NCBI RefSeq assembly: GCF_027451485.1
Contig: NZ_DAIDJE010000001.1
Span: forward strand, 1-48,639
Origin: Bradyrhizobium sp.
Lineage (GTDB): Bacteria > Pseudomonadota > Alphaproteobacteria > Rhizobiales > Xanthobacteraceae
DNA: 48,639 nt
Direction: 5' to 3'
In this document: piece by piece, positions 23,856 through 32,523 of the stretch
Layout: each line of letters begins with the position of its first letter
Position numbering within the stretch: position 1 is the stretch's first letter
Position numbers and translations under genes: made by a program
The notes under the pieces: generated by a model
What the model saw: only the letters and a program-made list of their open reading frames with translations
The model's database searches: none
What the model was told of the DNA's origin: nothing

Positions 23856-24997
23856 GCCCCGCCCCCGCTGGCCGAACGCACTCGCGACGCTTCGTAGCGC
23901 GCCATGAAGGCGGGAGCCATCGCGCGCAGGCGCGCATCATCGATCCGGCCTGAGCGGGTGATGTAGCTGTAGGCAAAATCCATCAGGTCGAGTTTCATGT
24001 GATCGGCGAAATCGCCGTACCAGTCGGCGCTGGCGCGCGCCGCCGTCACCAGCTTTTTCACAATGGGCTGGCGCTCGCTCTGATAACGGGACAGCGCGTT
24101 ATCGAGATTGCGCTCCGCCTCAAGGGCCTTGGTGAGCGCGATCGCGTCCTCGATCGCAAGCCGCGTTCCCGAGCCGATCGAGAAGTGCGCTGAATGAAGC
24201 GCGTCGCCAAGCAGAACCATATTCTTGAAGAACCAGCGCTCGTTCCAGACCCAGGGAAAATTCCGCCACACCGATTTGTTCGAGACGAGTTCATGGCCGT
24301 CAAGAGTGTCGGCAAACACCAGCTCGCAGATGGCTTTGGATTGTTCGACCGTCTTGTCGGCGAAGCCGTAGGCCTGCCACGTCGCAAGATCGCATTCGAC
24401 CAGGAACGTGCTCATGCCGGGCGCATAGCGGTAATGATGGGCGTTGAAGCTGCCGCGGTCGGTGGCCACGAAGGTCTGCGACAGGGTCTCGAAACGCCGC
24501 GAAGTGCCGTACCAGGCAAATTTGTTGCTCGAATAGGACAGCGATGTGCCGAAATCGCCCTCGAAGGCACGGCGCACCGGCGAATTGAGGCCGTCGGCCG
24601 CGACGACCAGGTCATATCCCGCCAGTTGATCGAGCGATGCCTGCGTATCGAAATGCAAGGTCACGCCGACGGACGCGGCTCGTCCTTGCAGGATTTTCAG
24701 CAAATCGAGCCGGCCGATCGCTGAAAATCCGACGCCGTCGATCTCGACGCTCTCGCCTCGCAGATTGAGCGTGATGTTCTTCCAGCTTTCCATTCTCGGT
24801 GCGATCTCCTCGACCGTGTCGGGATCGTCGGCGCGCAAAAACTCAAGTGCGGAATCGGAAAAGACGACGCCGAAACCCCAGGTGGCTCCGGTCGGGTTTT
24901 GTTCGAACAGGTCGATCTGCGCGTCCGGATGGCGCTTCTTCCAGAAGGTGCTGAAATAGAGCCCGCCGGGGCCCCCGCCAATGACCGCGATACGCAC
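23852..24997 (-). CDS. FAD-dependent monooxygenase, aryl-CoA hydroxylase-like
   Basis: This 381-residue group A flavin monooxygenase has GGGPGGLYF at 7-15, a DLVVAADGLNSPVRRAF block and GDALHSAHFSIGSGT (FAD contact). It resembles the N-terminal hydroxylase part of salicylyl-CoA 5-hydroxylase and 2-aminobenzoyl-CoA monooxygenase, including the GVVFSDSALEFLRADDP segment. Those relatives carry an extra C-terminal oxidoreductase domain that is absent here. It overlaps the CoA ligase start and lies 13 bp after the MDR gene, so the three form an operon. Hydroxylation of an aryl-CoA is the likely reaction. Confidence 0.88.
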   Translation of the reverse strand: MRIAVIGGGPGGLYFSTFWKKRHPDAQIDLFEQNPTGATWGFGVVFSDSALEFLRADDPDTVEEIAPRMESWKNITLNLRGESVEIDGVGFSAIGRLDLLKILQGRAASVGVTLHFDTQASLDQLAGYDLVVAADGLNSPVRRAFEGDFGTSLSYSSNKFAWYGTSRRFETLSQTFVATDRGSFNAHHYRYAPGMSTFLVECDLATWQAYGFADKTVEQSKAICELVFADTLDGHELVSNKSVWRNFPWVWNERWFFKNMVLLGDALHSAHFSIGSGTRLAIEDAIALTKALEAERNLDNALSRYQSERQPIVKKLVTAARASADWYGDFADHMKLDLMDFAYSYITRSGRIDDARLRAMAPAFMARYEASRVRSASGGGA

Positions 24998-25010
24998 GAT
25001 TGTTAGTCCC

Positions 25011-26012
25011 TTACACGCTGATCATTCTCTTGCCGCGGTTCTCGCCGGCAAGCAAGCCGATCAGCGCCCTCGGCGTGTTCTCGAGTCCTGCGATCACATC
25101 CTCCTGCACCTTGAGCGCGCCCGAAGTGACCCAGGATTGCAGGTCGCGTAGCGCCTCGTGCCGCCGCTCCATGTAGTCGGTTACGATGAAGCCCTGCATA
25201 ATGAGGCGCTTGACGACGATCAGGCCCGGCACGCCGCGTGGTCCACTGCCGGAGGGTATGCCATCATATTGCGAGATTGCGCCGCAACAGACTATTCGGC
25301 CGCGAAGGTTCATTTGCCCCAGGCATGCTTCGAGAACTTCACCGCCAACGTTGTCGAAATATACGTCGATGCCATTGGGCGCCGCCGCCTTCAGCGCCTT
25401 GAACACCGCGCCATCCTTGTAGTCGACCGCGGCATCGAAGCCGAGTTCAGAGGTCAGCCAGTCGCACTTGTTCTTGCCGCCGGCAATCCCGACGACCCGG
25501 CAGCCCGTGATCCTGGCGATCTGGCCTACGATCGACCCGACCGAGCCCGCGGCAGCCGAGACGACAACGGTCTCGCCGACCTTGGGCTTGCCGACATCAA
25601 GAAGTCCGAAATAGGCGGTGAGACCGGCAATGCCGTAGACGCTGAGCAGGTAAGTCATCGGCTCGATCTTCGGCATTTTGGTGAGATGCTTTGCGGGCAC
25701 CGCCGCATAGTCCTGCCATCCGGTGTCCCCGAACACAATGTCGCCTCTGGCGAGCTCTGGCGCTTTCGATGCGATGACTTCGGCGATGCCGCCGCCAGCC
25801 ATCACAGTGTTGGCCTCGACCGCCGCGCGATAGGTCGCCCCGTGCATCCATGCGCGGTTGGCCGCATCGAGCGAGATGTAGCGCACCCGCAGCAAGGCCT
25901 CGCCATCGCGCGGCTCCGGGATGGTTCCATGCCTCATCTTGAAGTGCTCGCTGCCGAGTTTCCCGGCTGGCTTTTCCACCAGCAGTATCTGGCGATTGAT
26001 GTTGTCGCTCAT
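25011..26012 (-). CDS. NADP-dependent MDR oxidoreductase (CurA/PTGR-like)
   Basis: This 333-residue medium-chain reductase is of the zinc-free leukotriene B4 dehydrogenase/curcumin reductase type. Visible features are the substrate-domain start (ILLVEKPAGKLGSEHFKM), the cofactor motif AAAGSVGSIVGQIA and a DVYFDNVGGEVLEACLGQM block. These enzymes reduce activated C=C bonds with NADPH. It is the promoter-proximal gene of the operon with the hydroxylase and CoA ligase, so it may reduce an unsaturated product of the aromatic route. That link rests on position alone. Confidence 0.9.
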   Translation of the reverse strand: MSDNINRQILLVEKPAGKLGSEHFKMRHGTIPEPRDGEALLRVRYISLDAANRAWMHGATYRAAVEANTVMAGGGIAEVIASKAPELARGDIVFGDTGWQDYAAVPAKHLTKMPKIEPMTYLLSVYGIAGLTAYFGLLDVGKPKVGETVVVSAAAGSVGSIVGQIARITGCRVVGIAGGKNKCDWLTSELGFDAAVDYKDGAVFKALKAAAPNGIDVYFDNVGGEVLEACLGQMNLRGRIVCCGAISQYDGIPSGSGPRGVPGLIVVKRLIMQGFIVTDYMERRHEALRDLQSWVTSGALKVQEDVIAGLENTPRALIGLLAGENRGKRMISV

Positions 26013-26227
26013 GGCGCTCTCTCCCGGTGATCTCGTCTGCCCACGGGCAAACGAATGAACGTCGCCATCTCGCCCCAGCTAGTGACGCTTTCAAGGCGTT
26101 GGACGATTCCGAGGGCGTCAACGATTAGTGCAGCGAATTTGCCACGGAGCGCCGCAGCCTCGAAGCGGAATGTTTGTCATCCCGCGTCGCCTGCATTCGC
26201 GGTCGCTGCGCTTGCCTCGATCGGACC

Positions 26228-26482
26228 CTACTTGATGTTGAAAAAAGACTTCGTCGCGTTGATCGCATTGTTGAAGGTTGCCTTGGTCTGACCTGCCACC
26301 GTCGTTGCCTCGTAGGTGGCCCCCGCCGAGAAGCCGGTCTTCGATCGCAACCCGACCGCGACCTCGGTCTGGCGGAGAAGATTGCCGAACGTGGAGGATG
26401 TCGGCGGTTCGGCCTGATTGCGATTCGTCGGCCTGCTGATCACGGCAGGCGCTGGAGTCGGAACGGGTAATATGCTGCTCAT
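26228..26482 (-). CDS. Small hypothetical protein
   Basis: This is an 84-residue frame with a GGAG site 6 nt before ATG 26482. The sequence is Pro-rich at first (SSILPVPTPAPAVIS), then Ser/Thr/Ala-rich (VGLRSKTGFSAGATYEATTV, NNAINATKSFFNIK). It has no signal peptide, membrane helix or cysteine. I do not recognise it. It is isolated between the CoA operon and the Mur-ligase gene, both on the same strand. Confidence 0.55.
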   Translation of the reverse strand: MSSILPVPTPAPAVISRPTNRNQAEPPTSSTFGNLLRQTEVAVGLRSKTGFSAGATYEATTVAGQTKATFNNAINATKSFFNIK

Positions 26483-26551
26483 GCGGTGCTCCGAGAGTGC
26501 AGCACCATCGGCCGGTTATGGTTAATGAATCGTTAGCGGCAGCGCTTGGTC

Positions 26552-27868
26552 TCAGAGGAACGGCAATGTCGTCGCTTCGAGCCCCCGCACAAGAGCCGCA
26601 AATTCGATCGCCGTGAACAGGCCGCCGGCGACATAGATTCGACTATGCCGCGATTGAGCCAGCGCCTTGCTCGCGCTGAATGCCTGCTCGATCGTGGCGG
26701 CGATTTCGACATGCGCGTGCGGATTGATCCGGTGCATGGTCGCGGCCAGTGCGGCAGGGTCGCCGCCTTTGTGGTGGGCGGCAGTGCAGATGATGGTGTC
26801 GAATTCCATGGCAAGCGCAGCGCCGACTTCCGCGGTGTTCTTGTCGAACGACACGCCTGCGACGAGAATCCAGTTTTGCTTGCCGTAGATCTGCTGGAGA
26901 GAGGCGAGCGCCTGACGGATTCCGTCCGGCGTATGGCCGACGTCGATGACAGTGAAGGGGTCTTGTGAGATGACCTCCAGCCGGCCCGGCCAGCGCGCCT
27001 CACGCAGGCCGTTCCGAACCGCGCTCTCGATGCCGACGGCTGGCTCGCCGGGCCGCGCGCGCTCGGTCCAGCGAAGGAACAGTGCGGCTGCAATCGCGGC
27101 ATTGTTGAGTTGGAAGCTGCCGGCCAGCGCGACCTCCATCGCGCGGAAATCATGAGCGCCAAAAGCGAAATCGAAGCGTTGCCTGTCCGTCGCGGCGGAT
27201 TCGCCGCCGATCCTGATTTCGTCGCGGACGAACAGGCTTTCGACTTTCCGGTTGCGATTGTATTCCATGAGGTGGGGACGCAAGGCGCGGCAATTCTCGC
27301 CATAGATGATCGTGCCGCCGGCTGCGCAGGCGTCACTTTTGTCGGACACGATCAGTTCCAATGAATTTCCCAGCAACACGACGTGCTCGTAGTCAACCGA
27401 CGTGACCGTCGTGATGTAGCTTCCCACGAGGCGAACCGGATCGTAGCGGCCGCCGATGCCGGCCTCGAACACCACGAATTCGCAGTCGCGTTCTTCGAAA
27501 TACAGACAGGCCAGCGCGAACATGGCCTCGAACGCGCCGAACCGTTCGCCGCGCTTGTCTGAAACAGCTGTGATCGCGGTTGCGATCCGGTCAGACAACC
27601 CGTCGAGCTCGTGATCGGAAATCGGTACGCCGTCGATCTGAAATCGTTCGTTGACGTGAAACAGATGCGGGGAGGTGAACAGGCCGGTGCGCAGGCCGAA
27701 AGCGTGTCCGATCGCGGCGCAAAAGGCCGCCGTCGATCCCTTGCCGTTGGATCCCGTGATCGCGAGCGATCGTTCCTGCAATCTCGCCCGATCGATGCAA
27801 AGCCGCTCGAGCAGTTCAGCCATTCGCGCGAGACAAATGCCGTCGCCAAATTTCGGCAGATCAAACAT
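26552..27868 (-). CDS. FolC-like Mur ligase, partner of the CphA-like ATP-grasp
   Basis: This 438-residue Mur-family amide ligase has the P-loop TGSNGKGST near residues 38-46, then FTSPHLFHVNERFQIDG and VFEAGIGGRYDP, as in folylpolyglutamate synthase. The C-terminal domain carries VIDVGHTPDGI, where FolC has DGAHNP-like sequence. Such enzymes form an acyl phosphate with ATP and add an amino acid, often glutamate. It overlaps the upstream ATP-grasp gene by 8 nt, so the two act together. In cyanophycin synthetase the same two domains are fused, in the order ATP-grasp then Mur ligase. The true folC of the genome is expected elsewhere, so a role outside folate is likely. Confidence 0.82.
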   Translation of the reverse strand: MFDLPKFGDGICLARMAELLERLCIDRARLQERSLAITGSNGKGSTAAFCAAIGHAFGLRTGLFTSPHLFHVNERFQIDGVPISDHELDGLSDRIATAITAVSDKRGERFGAFEAMFALACLYFEERDCEFVVFEAGIGGRYDPVRLVGSYITTVTSVDYEHVVLLGNSLELIVSDKSDACAAGGTIIYGENCRALRPHLMEYNRNRKVESLFVRDEIRIGGESAATDRQRFDFAFGAHDFRAMEVALAGSFQLNNAAIAAALFLRWTERARPGEPAVGIESAVRNGLREARWPGRLEVISQDPFTVIDVGHTPDGIRQALASLQQIYGKQNWILVAGVSFDKNTAEVGAALAMEFDTIICTAAHHKGGDPAALAATMHRINPHAHVEIAATIEQAFSASKALAQSRHSRIYVAGGLFTAIEFAALVRGLEATTLPFL

Positions 27869-28865
27869 CTAATAATCCAACCGCGCAAAACGCGTGGCGC
27901 CAGATTTTCAGGATCAGGTCGGGCCGTTGCAAGTCCTGCAGCAGCCGGATCGAAGGATTGGAGTTGACCTCGATAACGGCGATCTGGTGCGGTTTTCCAT
28001 CGATGTCGGTGAACAGGTCGACGGCGGCAGCGCGCAGTCCAAGTGCGCGAACGGCGTCGCGAGCCATGGCGATCGCGGCCAAAGGGGGCGAGGCAAACGC
28101 CATGTGGCCGCCTGCGCTGAGATTCGTCCGGCCCGGAATTTCGAAGCGTTCGCCGGCGGGCAAGACCCGATCGAGCGCGGCTTGCGGGATCGCCCCTGGA
28201 TCGATCCCCGAAAGACCGCGGCCCTTCAGCGCGGAATTGTGCGAGCCAAGGAGATCGCGCAGGCGGCGCGTGCCGTCGCCCTCGACAACAGGCGGAGATT
28301 TTCGCGCGGAATAAACCACTTCGTCGTCGAGCATGAAGATCCGGTATTCGTGGCCGCTGACGACCGGCTGCATCACCACCGCGTCGTAATGCGGCGCGAC
28401 CTCGTCGAGATACCGTCCAAGCGAGACCTCATCTGTGATGGCTTGGGCGAAATCGCCGCGCGATCCCGTGAGCGGCTTGAGGAAGGCGCGCCCGTTCAGC
28501 TTCCTGAAATAGTGGAAGGCATCGTCGCGCTCGTGGCCGGCGGGACGGAGCGCGCGGTGTCTTGCGGTCAAAAAGAAATAGCTGCCGCCAAGGTTCGGGA
28601 TATCGGCCTTGTGAAGGATTCGATTGGCAAAATATTTGTCGGAAGCGAGCGTCGCTGATGTCGCATTGTTTTGCGGATACCATGAGCACCGGCCGGCGCC
28701 GAAATACACCGCTTTGACTTCCGAGGTGACGCGAAAGATGAGGCCGGTGCCGCCGTCGACGTCTTCGAACCCAAGCCCCAACGCGGCGCAGGCAAAGGCG
28801 GCATACACAGCCTGGTCCGGATAGAAGGCGGGCTTCCCTTCGCGAAATTCCTGCAAATTCGCCAT
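27861..28865 (-). CDS. ATP-grasp ligase resembling the cyanophycin synthetase central domain
   Basis: This 334-residue protein shows ATP-grasp signatures in order: SDKYFANRILHKADIP (start of the grasp fold), KPLTGSRGD (Gly-rich loop), VMQPVVSGHEYRIFMLDDEV in part, then VVEGDGTRRLRDLL, and IEVNSNPSIRLLQ (Mg-binding Glu and Asn). The GHEYR, VVYSARKSP and VEGDG pattern is close to that of cyanophycin synthetase CphA1. The CphA N-terminal domain is missing and the Mur ligase domain is on the next gene. It probably joins an amino acid or amine to a carboxylate with ATP. The product is unknown. Confidence 0.82.
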   Translation of the reverse strand: MANLQEFREGKPAFYPDQAVYAAFACAALGLGFEDVDGGTGLIFRVTSEVKAVYFGAGRCSWYPQNNATSATLASDKYFANRILHKADIPNLGGSYFFLTARHRALRPAGHERDDAFHYFRKLNGRAFLKPLTGSRGDFAQAITDEVSLGRYLDEVAPHYDAVVMQPVVSGHEYRIFMLDDEVVYSARKSPPVVEGDGTRRLRDLLGSHNSALKGRGLSGIDPGAIPQAALDRVLPAGERFEIPGRTNLSAGGHMAFASPPLAAIAMARDAVRALGLRAAAVDLFTDIDGKPHQIAVIEVNSNPSIRLLQDLQRPDLILKIWRHAFCAVGLLDV

Positions 28866-29196
28866 GCGATACCGGCGCGACCCGTCGTTTTCGAATTTTG
28901 AAGAACATCTCTAACCAATTTTCCCGCCCAAAGGCGGCATTAATCGGCTGAATTGGAGGGCCATCAGGCAAGTTAATTGCTCAGTCCAGCGGCCCGGGAG
29001 AAGGTTTTGGCAGATGGCCTGTCAAACGAGCCAGACCTGCAATTTTCGAACGGATATCTTGCAGTGCAGCATGTTGACACTCCGGTAAAATCGGTTAGTT
29101 GAAGAGCGGCAATTCCTCAATCGCCACAGAGGCTTCTGCCGATTCGAACGGGAAGTCCCGGCTGGCTCTTTTTGCAAGACGGAAGCGGAAAATCAG
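28866..29196. other. Divergent intergenic region, promoters only
   Basis: This 331-bp gap lies between the ATP-grasp gene (minus) and the ferredoxin reductase gene (plus). TTGACA occurs at 29074-29079, but no good -10 follows at 16-18 bp. I see no gene, RNA or repeat. Confidence 0.5.
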
Positions 29197-29970
29197 ATGA
29201 GCGCGTTTCATCGAGAGAAGGTTCTTTCTGTGCGGCACTGGACCGATTCATTGTTCAGCTTCCGTGCTACCCGCAACACCGGCTTCCGGTTTCAGAACGG
29301 CCAGTTCGCGATGATCGGACTCGAGGTCGACGGGCGTCCGTTAATGCGCGCTTATTCGATGGCGAGCGCCAACCACGAGGAAGAGCTCGAATTCTTTTCG
29401 ATCAAGGTCGCCGACGGTCCGCTGACCTCGCGTCTGCAAAAGATCAAGGAAGGCGACACCATCCTGGTCGGGCGCAAAGCCACCGGCACCCTGATCGCTG
29501 ACAATCTGTTTCCCGGAAAGCGCCTGCTGTTGCTCTCGACTGGCACGGGACTCGCCCCGTTTGCCAGCCTGATCAAGGATCCCGATGTCTATGACCGGTT
29601 CGAGCAGATCGTACTTGTGCATGGCTGCCGGCATGTCTCGGAGCTCGCTTATGGCGAGCAGCTGGTGGCGAAGCTGAGGGATGACGAGTTGTTCGGACCG
29701 TTGCTCGCCGAGAAGCTTACCTACTATCCGACGGTCACCCGCGAGCCGTTCCGCAACCGCGGTCGCATCACCGACCTGATCACCTCCAAGCAGCTGTTCA
29801 ACGACATCGGCCAGGAGCCACTGAATATCGAGGACGACCGCATCATGATGTGCGGCAGTCCGGCGATGCTGGAAGAGCTGCGTCAGATGTTCGATGCCCG
29901 CGGCTTCGCGGAAGGAAACCACAGCGAGCCTGGTCACTTTGTGATCGAGAAGGCGTTTGTCGAGCGCTGA
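29197..29970 (+). CDS. fpr: Ferredoxin-NADP(+) reductase
   Basis: This 257-residue flavoprotein moves electrons between NADPH and ferredoxin or flavodoxin. RAYSMAS (FAD-binding RxYS), GTGLAPFASLIKDP (nucleotide-binding), MMCGSPAM and the C-terminal FVIEKAFVER match the bacterial subclass I (Azotobacter/Rhodobacter-type) enzymes. It is a single gene with no clear operon partner and may serve iron-sulfur or stress functions; nothing in the flanks narrows this. Confidence 0.93.
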   Translation: MSAFHREKVLSVRHWTDSLFSFRATRNTGFRFQNGQFAMIGLEVDGRPLMRAYSMASANHEEELEFFSIKVADGPLTSRLQKIKEGDTILVGRKATGTLIADNLFPGKRLLLLSTGTGLAPFASLIKDPDVYDRFEQIVLVHGCRHVSELAYGEQLVAKLRDDELFGPLLAEKLTYYPTVTREPFRNRGRITDLITSKQLFNDIGQEPLNIEDDRIMMCGSPAMLEELRQMFDARGFAEGNHSEPGHFVIEKAFVER

Positions 29971-29993
29971 GCTCCCGATACCGTTGGGCCTTC

Positions 29994-30326
29994 TCAGTCG
30001 ACGATGAAGAGCTTCGCTCCCGTTTCGGTCGATGAGCGGTGCGGCGCATCGCCGAAATCTGAAACCTGATAGCTCATTCCGGGCCGCAGCCTAAAACTGC
30101 GGCCGTCGCTCAATTCGGTGTTCAGCTCGCCTTCCAGCACGTAGAGCACGTGACCCCGATCACACCAGTGGTCGGCGAGATATCCAGGGGTGTACTCGAC
30201 CATGCGGATACGGATGTCGCCGATGTTGAGAGTACGCCAGAGCGCCTGACCGGTTTCACCGGGGTGAATGGTGGTCGCAACCTCGCTCCAGTCGGTCACC
30301 GTGAAGGGCAGCTGCGGAATCTTCAT
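29994..30326 (-). CDS. DHCW-motif cupin-fold protein
   Basis: This 110-residue single-domain cupin begins MKIPQLPFTVTDW. The metal-site region contains GYLADHWCDRGHVLYVLEGEL (quoted in part as DHWCDRGH) followed by LRPGMSYQVSDFGDAPHRS, the two cupin motifs. Function is unknown; cupins of this size often bind a metal and a small ligand. I chose ATG 30326 over an upstream start at 30404, because the added 26 residues are Arg-rich and unlike cupins. It converges with fpr, with 23 bp between stops. Confidence 0.85.
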   Translation of the reverse strand: MKIPQLPFTVTDWSEVATTIHPGETGQALWRTLNIGDIRIRMVEYTPGYLADHWCDRGHVLYVLEGELNTELSDGRSFRLRPGMSYQVSDFGDAPHRSSTETGAKLFIVD

Positions 30327-30673
30327 CTCTCGATGTCCTTTGTCTTCTGCAAAGCGCCAAGGCCGGCGTATCATGATGCCCAGAGCATATCCCCGGTGCA
30401 CCACAAGCGCATAACTACCGAGCGCTGTTGATCCGACGATTGTGCGAAAAGCCGCTACGTTGCGGTGCGAAAAGCGCCGGGACCGATCGGGCCCGGCCGC
30501 CAGCCGGATTGATTATTCTTCGGCTGATTGGGTAGCTTGGCCCAAAGGCAAATCACCGGCAGCCCAATTGTCACATCCGTGATCGTTGCCGCCGGTAATG
30601 TGATTGGCCAATTCGCGCAGGCGCGTCAGGCTGCAAATGCGAAAGGCGCCTGACTCATCACCGAGGGGACCCC
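30327..30673. other. Intergenic region between cupin and glutamate-synthase-like gene
   Basis: This is a 347-bp divergent gap. Two short direct copies of GTGCGAAAAGC occur near 30436-30473. GAGGGGA at 30662-30668 is the ribosome binding site for 30674. A 63-codon frame on the minus strand (30704-30513) overlaps the start of the plus-strand gene and is not convincing. Confidence 0.45.
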
Positions 30674-32299
30674 ATGGAAACGCTGATGCTGCCGTTCTCG
30701 CCACGTTTTATCGTATTGACGATATGCGCGGTGGTGACAGCGCTGCTGCTCGGCATCGGTCTCGCCGATCACAAGGCATTCGATCTGGTGCTGATCCCGC
30801 TGTTGATCTTTGGCGCGCTTACGCTGCTTGGCATTCGCGATCTGATGCAGAAGAGCCATGCCGTGCTGCGCAACTATCCGATATCGGCCCATTTGCGTTT
30901 TCTGCTTGAGGAGATCCGCCCCGAGATGCGGCAATACTTTTTCGAGAGCGAAAAGGACGGCATGCCGTTCTCGCGCGATACCCGCGCCGTGGTCTATCAG
31001 CGCGCGAAAATGGTGCTCGACAAGCGGCCGTTCGGCACCCAGGAGGACGTCTATCGCGAAGGCTATGAATGGATTCATCACTCGGTGGCACCGAAGGTTC
31101 ATGCCGACCAGAAATTCCGCATCACCATCGGCGGCCCGGATTGCACGAAGCCGTATTCAGCTTCGGTATTCAACATTTCGGCGATGAGTTTCGGCGCGCT
31201 CAGCCCAAACGCGGTGCGCGCGCTTAATGCGGGCGCGAAGAAGGGCGGCTTTGCGCATGATACGGGCGAGGGAGGTGTCAGCCCCTATCACCGCGAAAAC
31301 GGCGGCGACCTGATCTGGGAAATCGGCTCCGGCTATTTCGGCTGCCGTAACCTCGACGGCTCCTTCAATGCAGATGAGTTTGCGCGCATTGCCGTCGACC
31401 CGCAGATCAAGATGGTCGAGCTCAAGATGAGCCAGGGCGCCAAGCCGGGCCACGGCGGCGTGTTGCCGGCAGCCAAAGTCTCGCAGGAGATTTCACGTAT
31501 CCGCGGCGTTGCGATGAACGAGGACTGCATCTCGCCGGCGACGCACCGGGCATTTTCGACACCGCTTCAGATGATGGCCTTTATCGGCGAAATGCGACGC
31601 CTGTCCGGCGGCAAGCCGGCGGGCTTCAAATTGTGCATTGGTCACCCCTGGGAGTTCCTGGCAATCTGCAAGGCGATGCTGGAGACCGGCATCTATCCCG
31701 ATTTCATCGTAGTCGACGGCAACGAAGGCGGTACCGGCGCGGCGCCGCTCGAGTTCATGGATCACTTGGGCATGCCGATGCGCGAGGGCGTCAATTTCGT
31801 CCACAATGCGCTCGTCGGCATCAATGCGCGAAACCGCATCCGCATCGGTGCGTCCGGCAAGATCGCGACCGCCTTCGACATGGCCCGCGCCATGGCGATC
31901 GGCGCCGACTGGTGCAATTCGGCACGAGGCTTCATGTTCGCACTCGGCTGCATCCAGTCGCTGAGCTGCCATACCGATCGCTGCCCGACCGGGGTGACGA
32001 CGCAGGATCCCTCGCGCAACCGCGCGCTGGTGGTGCCGCACAAGGTTGAGCGGGTGTTCAACTATCACCATGCCACGCTGCACGCGCTGGCGGAGCTTCT
32101 GGCTGCCGCCGGGCTCGATCATCCGCAGGACCTTCGGCCGATCCACTTCTCGCAGCGGACCTCGACGACCGAAGTGCTGACCTTTGCCAAGCTCTACCCC
32201 GCGCTTCGTCCGGGCGAGCTAATTGACGGTACGAGCGATCCGCGCTTCGCCGAGGCCTGGGCGATGGCGCGGCCGGATAGCTTTGCGCCGGTGATTTGA
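30674..32299 (+). CDS. FMN-binding glutamate synthase-family protein, membrane-anchored
   Basis: This 541-residue protein has two N-terminal membrane helices (about 10-30 and 37-53) and then a GltB-like FMN barrel. It shows SAMSFGALSPNAVRALN, GEGGVSPYH, DGNEGGTGAAPLEFMDHLG in part and the Cys cluster CIQSLSCHTDRCPTGVTTQ, whose spacing matches the 3Fe-4S site of glutamate synthase. The amidotransferase domain is absent, so it is not a complete glutamate synthase. Reaction and electron donor are unknown. It has its own GAGGGG site and ends before a hairpin element, which may serve as terminator. Confidence 0.88.
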   Translation: METLMLPFSPRFIVLTICAVVTALLLGIGLADHKAFDLVLIPLLIFGALTLLGIRDLMQKSHAVLRNYPISAHLRFLLEEIRPEMRQYFFESEKDGMPFSRDTRAVVYQRAKMVLDKRPFGTQEDVYREGYEWIHHSVAPKVHADQKFRITIGGPDCTKPYSASVFNISAMSFGALSPNAVRALNAGAKKGGFAHDTGEGGVSPYHRENGGDLIWEIGSGYFGCRNLDGSFNADEFARIAVDPQIKMVELKMSQGAKPGHGGVLPAAKVSQEISRIRGVAMNEDCISPATHRAFSTPLQMMAFIGEMRRLSGGKPAGFKLCIGHPWEFLAICKAMLETGIYPDFIVVDGNEGGTGAAPLEFMDHLGMPMREGVNFVHNALVGINARNRIRIGASGKIATAFDMARAMAIGADWCNSARGFMFALGCIQSLSCHTDRCPTGVTTQDPSRNRALVVPHKVERVFNYHHATLHALAELLAAAGLDHPQDLRPIHFSQRTSTTEVLTFAKLYPALRPGELIDGTSDPRFAEAWAMARPDSFAPVI

Positions 32300-32354
32300 A
32301 CAGGTGCGGGGCGTCCTCTCGAAAGCAGCGCGTGCGCAGGAACTACGCTCGTGG

Positions 32355-32523
32355 CTAGTACCGCCGATCTGAAGTCCCTGCACCACAAGCGGCGAATTCG
32401 ATCAGGGACTTCAGATCGATAACGCGGTACTCGAATCAGTAAATTAGCCAGTGCCCATGACTTTCCGAAGTTCGTGAAAGTGGGTGCTGAGGTGTCACGA
32501 GAACTTCGGAAAGCGGGCGCTAG
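32355..32523. repeat. 169-bp CTAG-ended palindromic element, copy 1
   Basis: The element begins and ends with CTAG and folds into two hairpins. The first pairs 32358-32380 (GTACCGC...GTCCCTG) with 32403-32430 (CAGGGAC...GCGGTAC). The second pairs CTTTCCGAAGTTCGTG from 32461 with a CACG...CTTCGGAAAG arm ending near 32512. A second copy of identical length lies at 44186-44354, with about 25 differences by hand count. It sits between convergent genes, and its terminal CTAG supplies the TAG stop of the minus-strand ABC gene. No transposase is present, which suggests a MITE-like or rhizobial palindromic element. Confidence 0.85.

Noticed and set aside
29074..29102. Sigma-70 promoter at TTGACA before fpr
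   Set aside because: No acceptable -10 hexamer follows at 16-18 bp.
30513..30704. 63-codon minus-strand frame before the glutamate-synthase-like gene
   Set aside because: It overlaps the ribosome binding site and start of that gene and has no support beyond being open.
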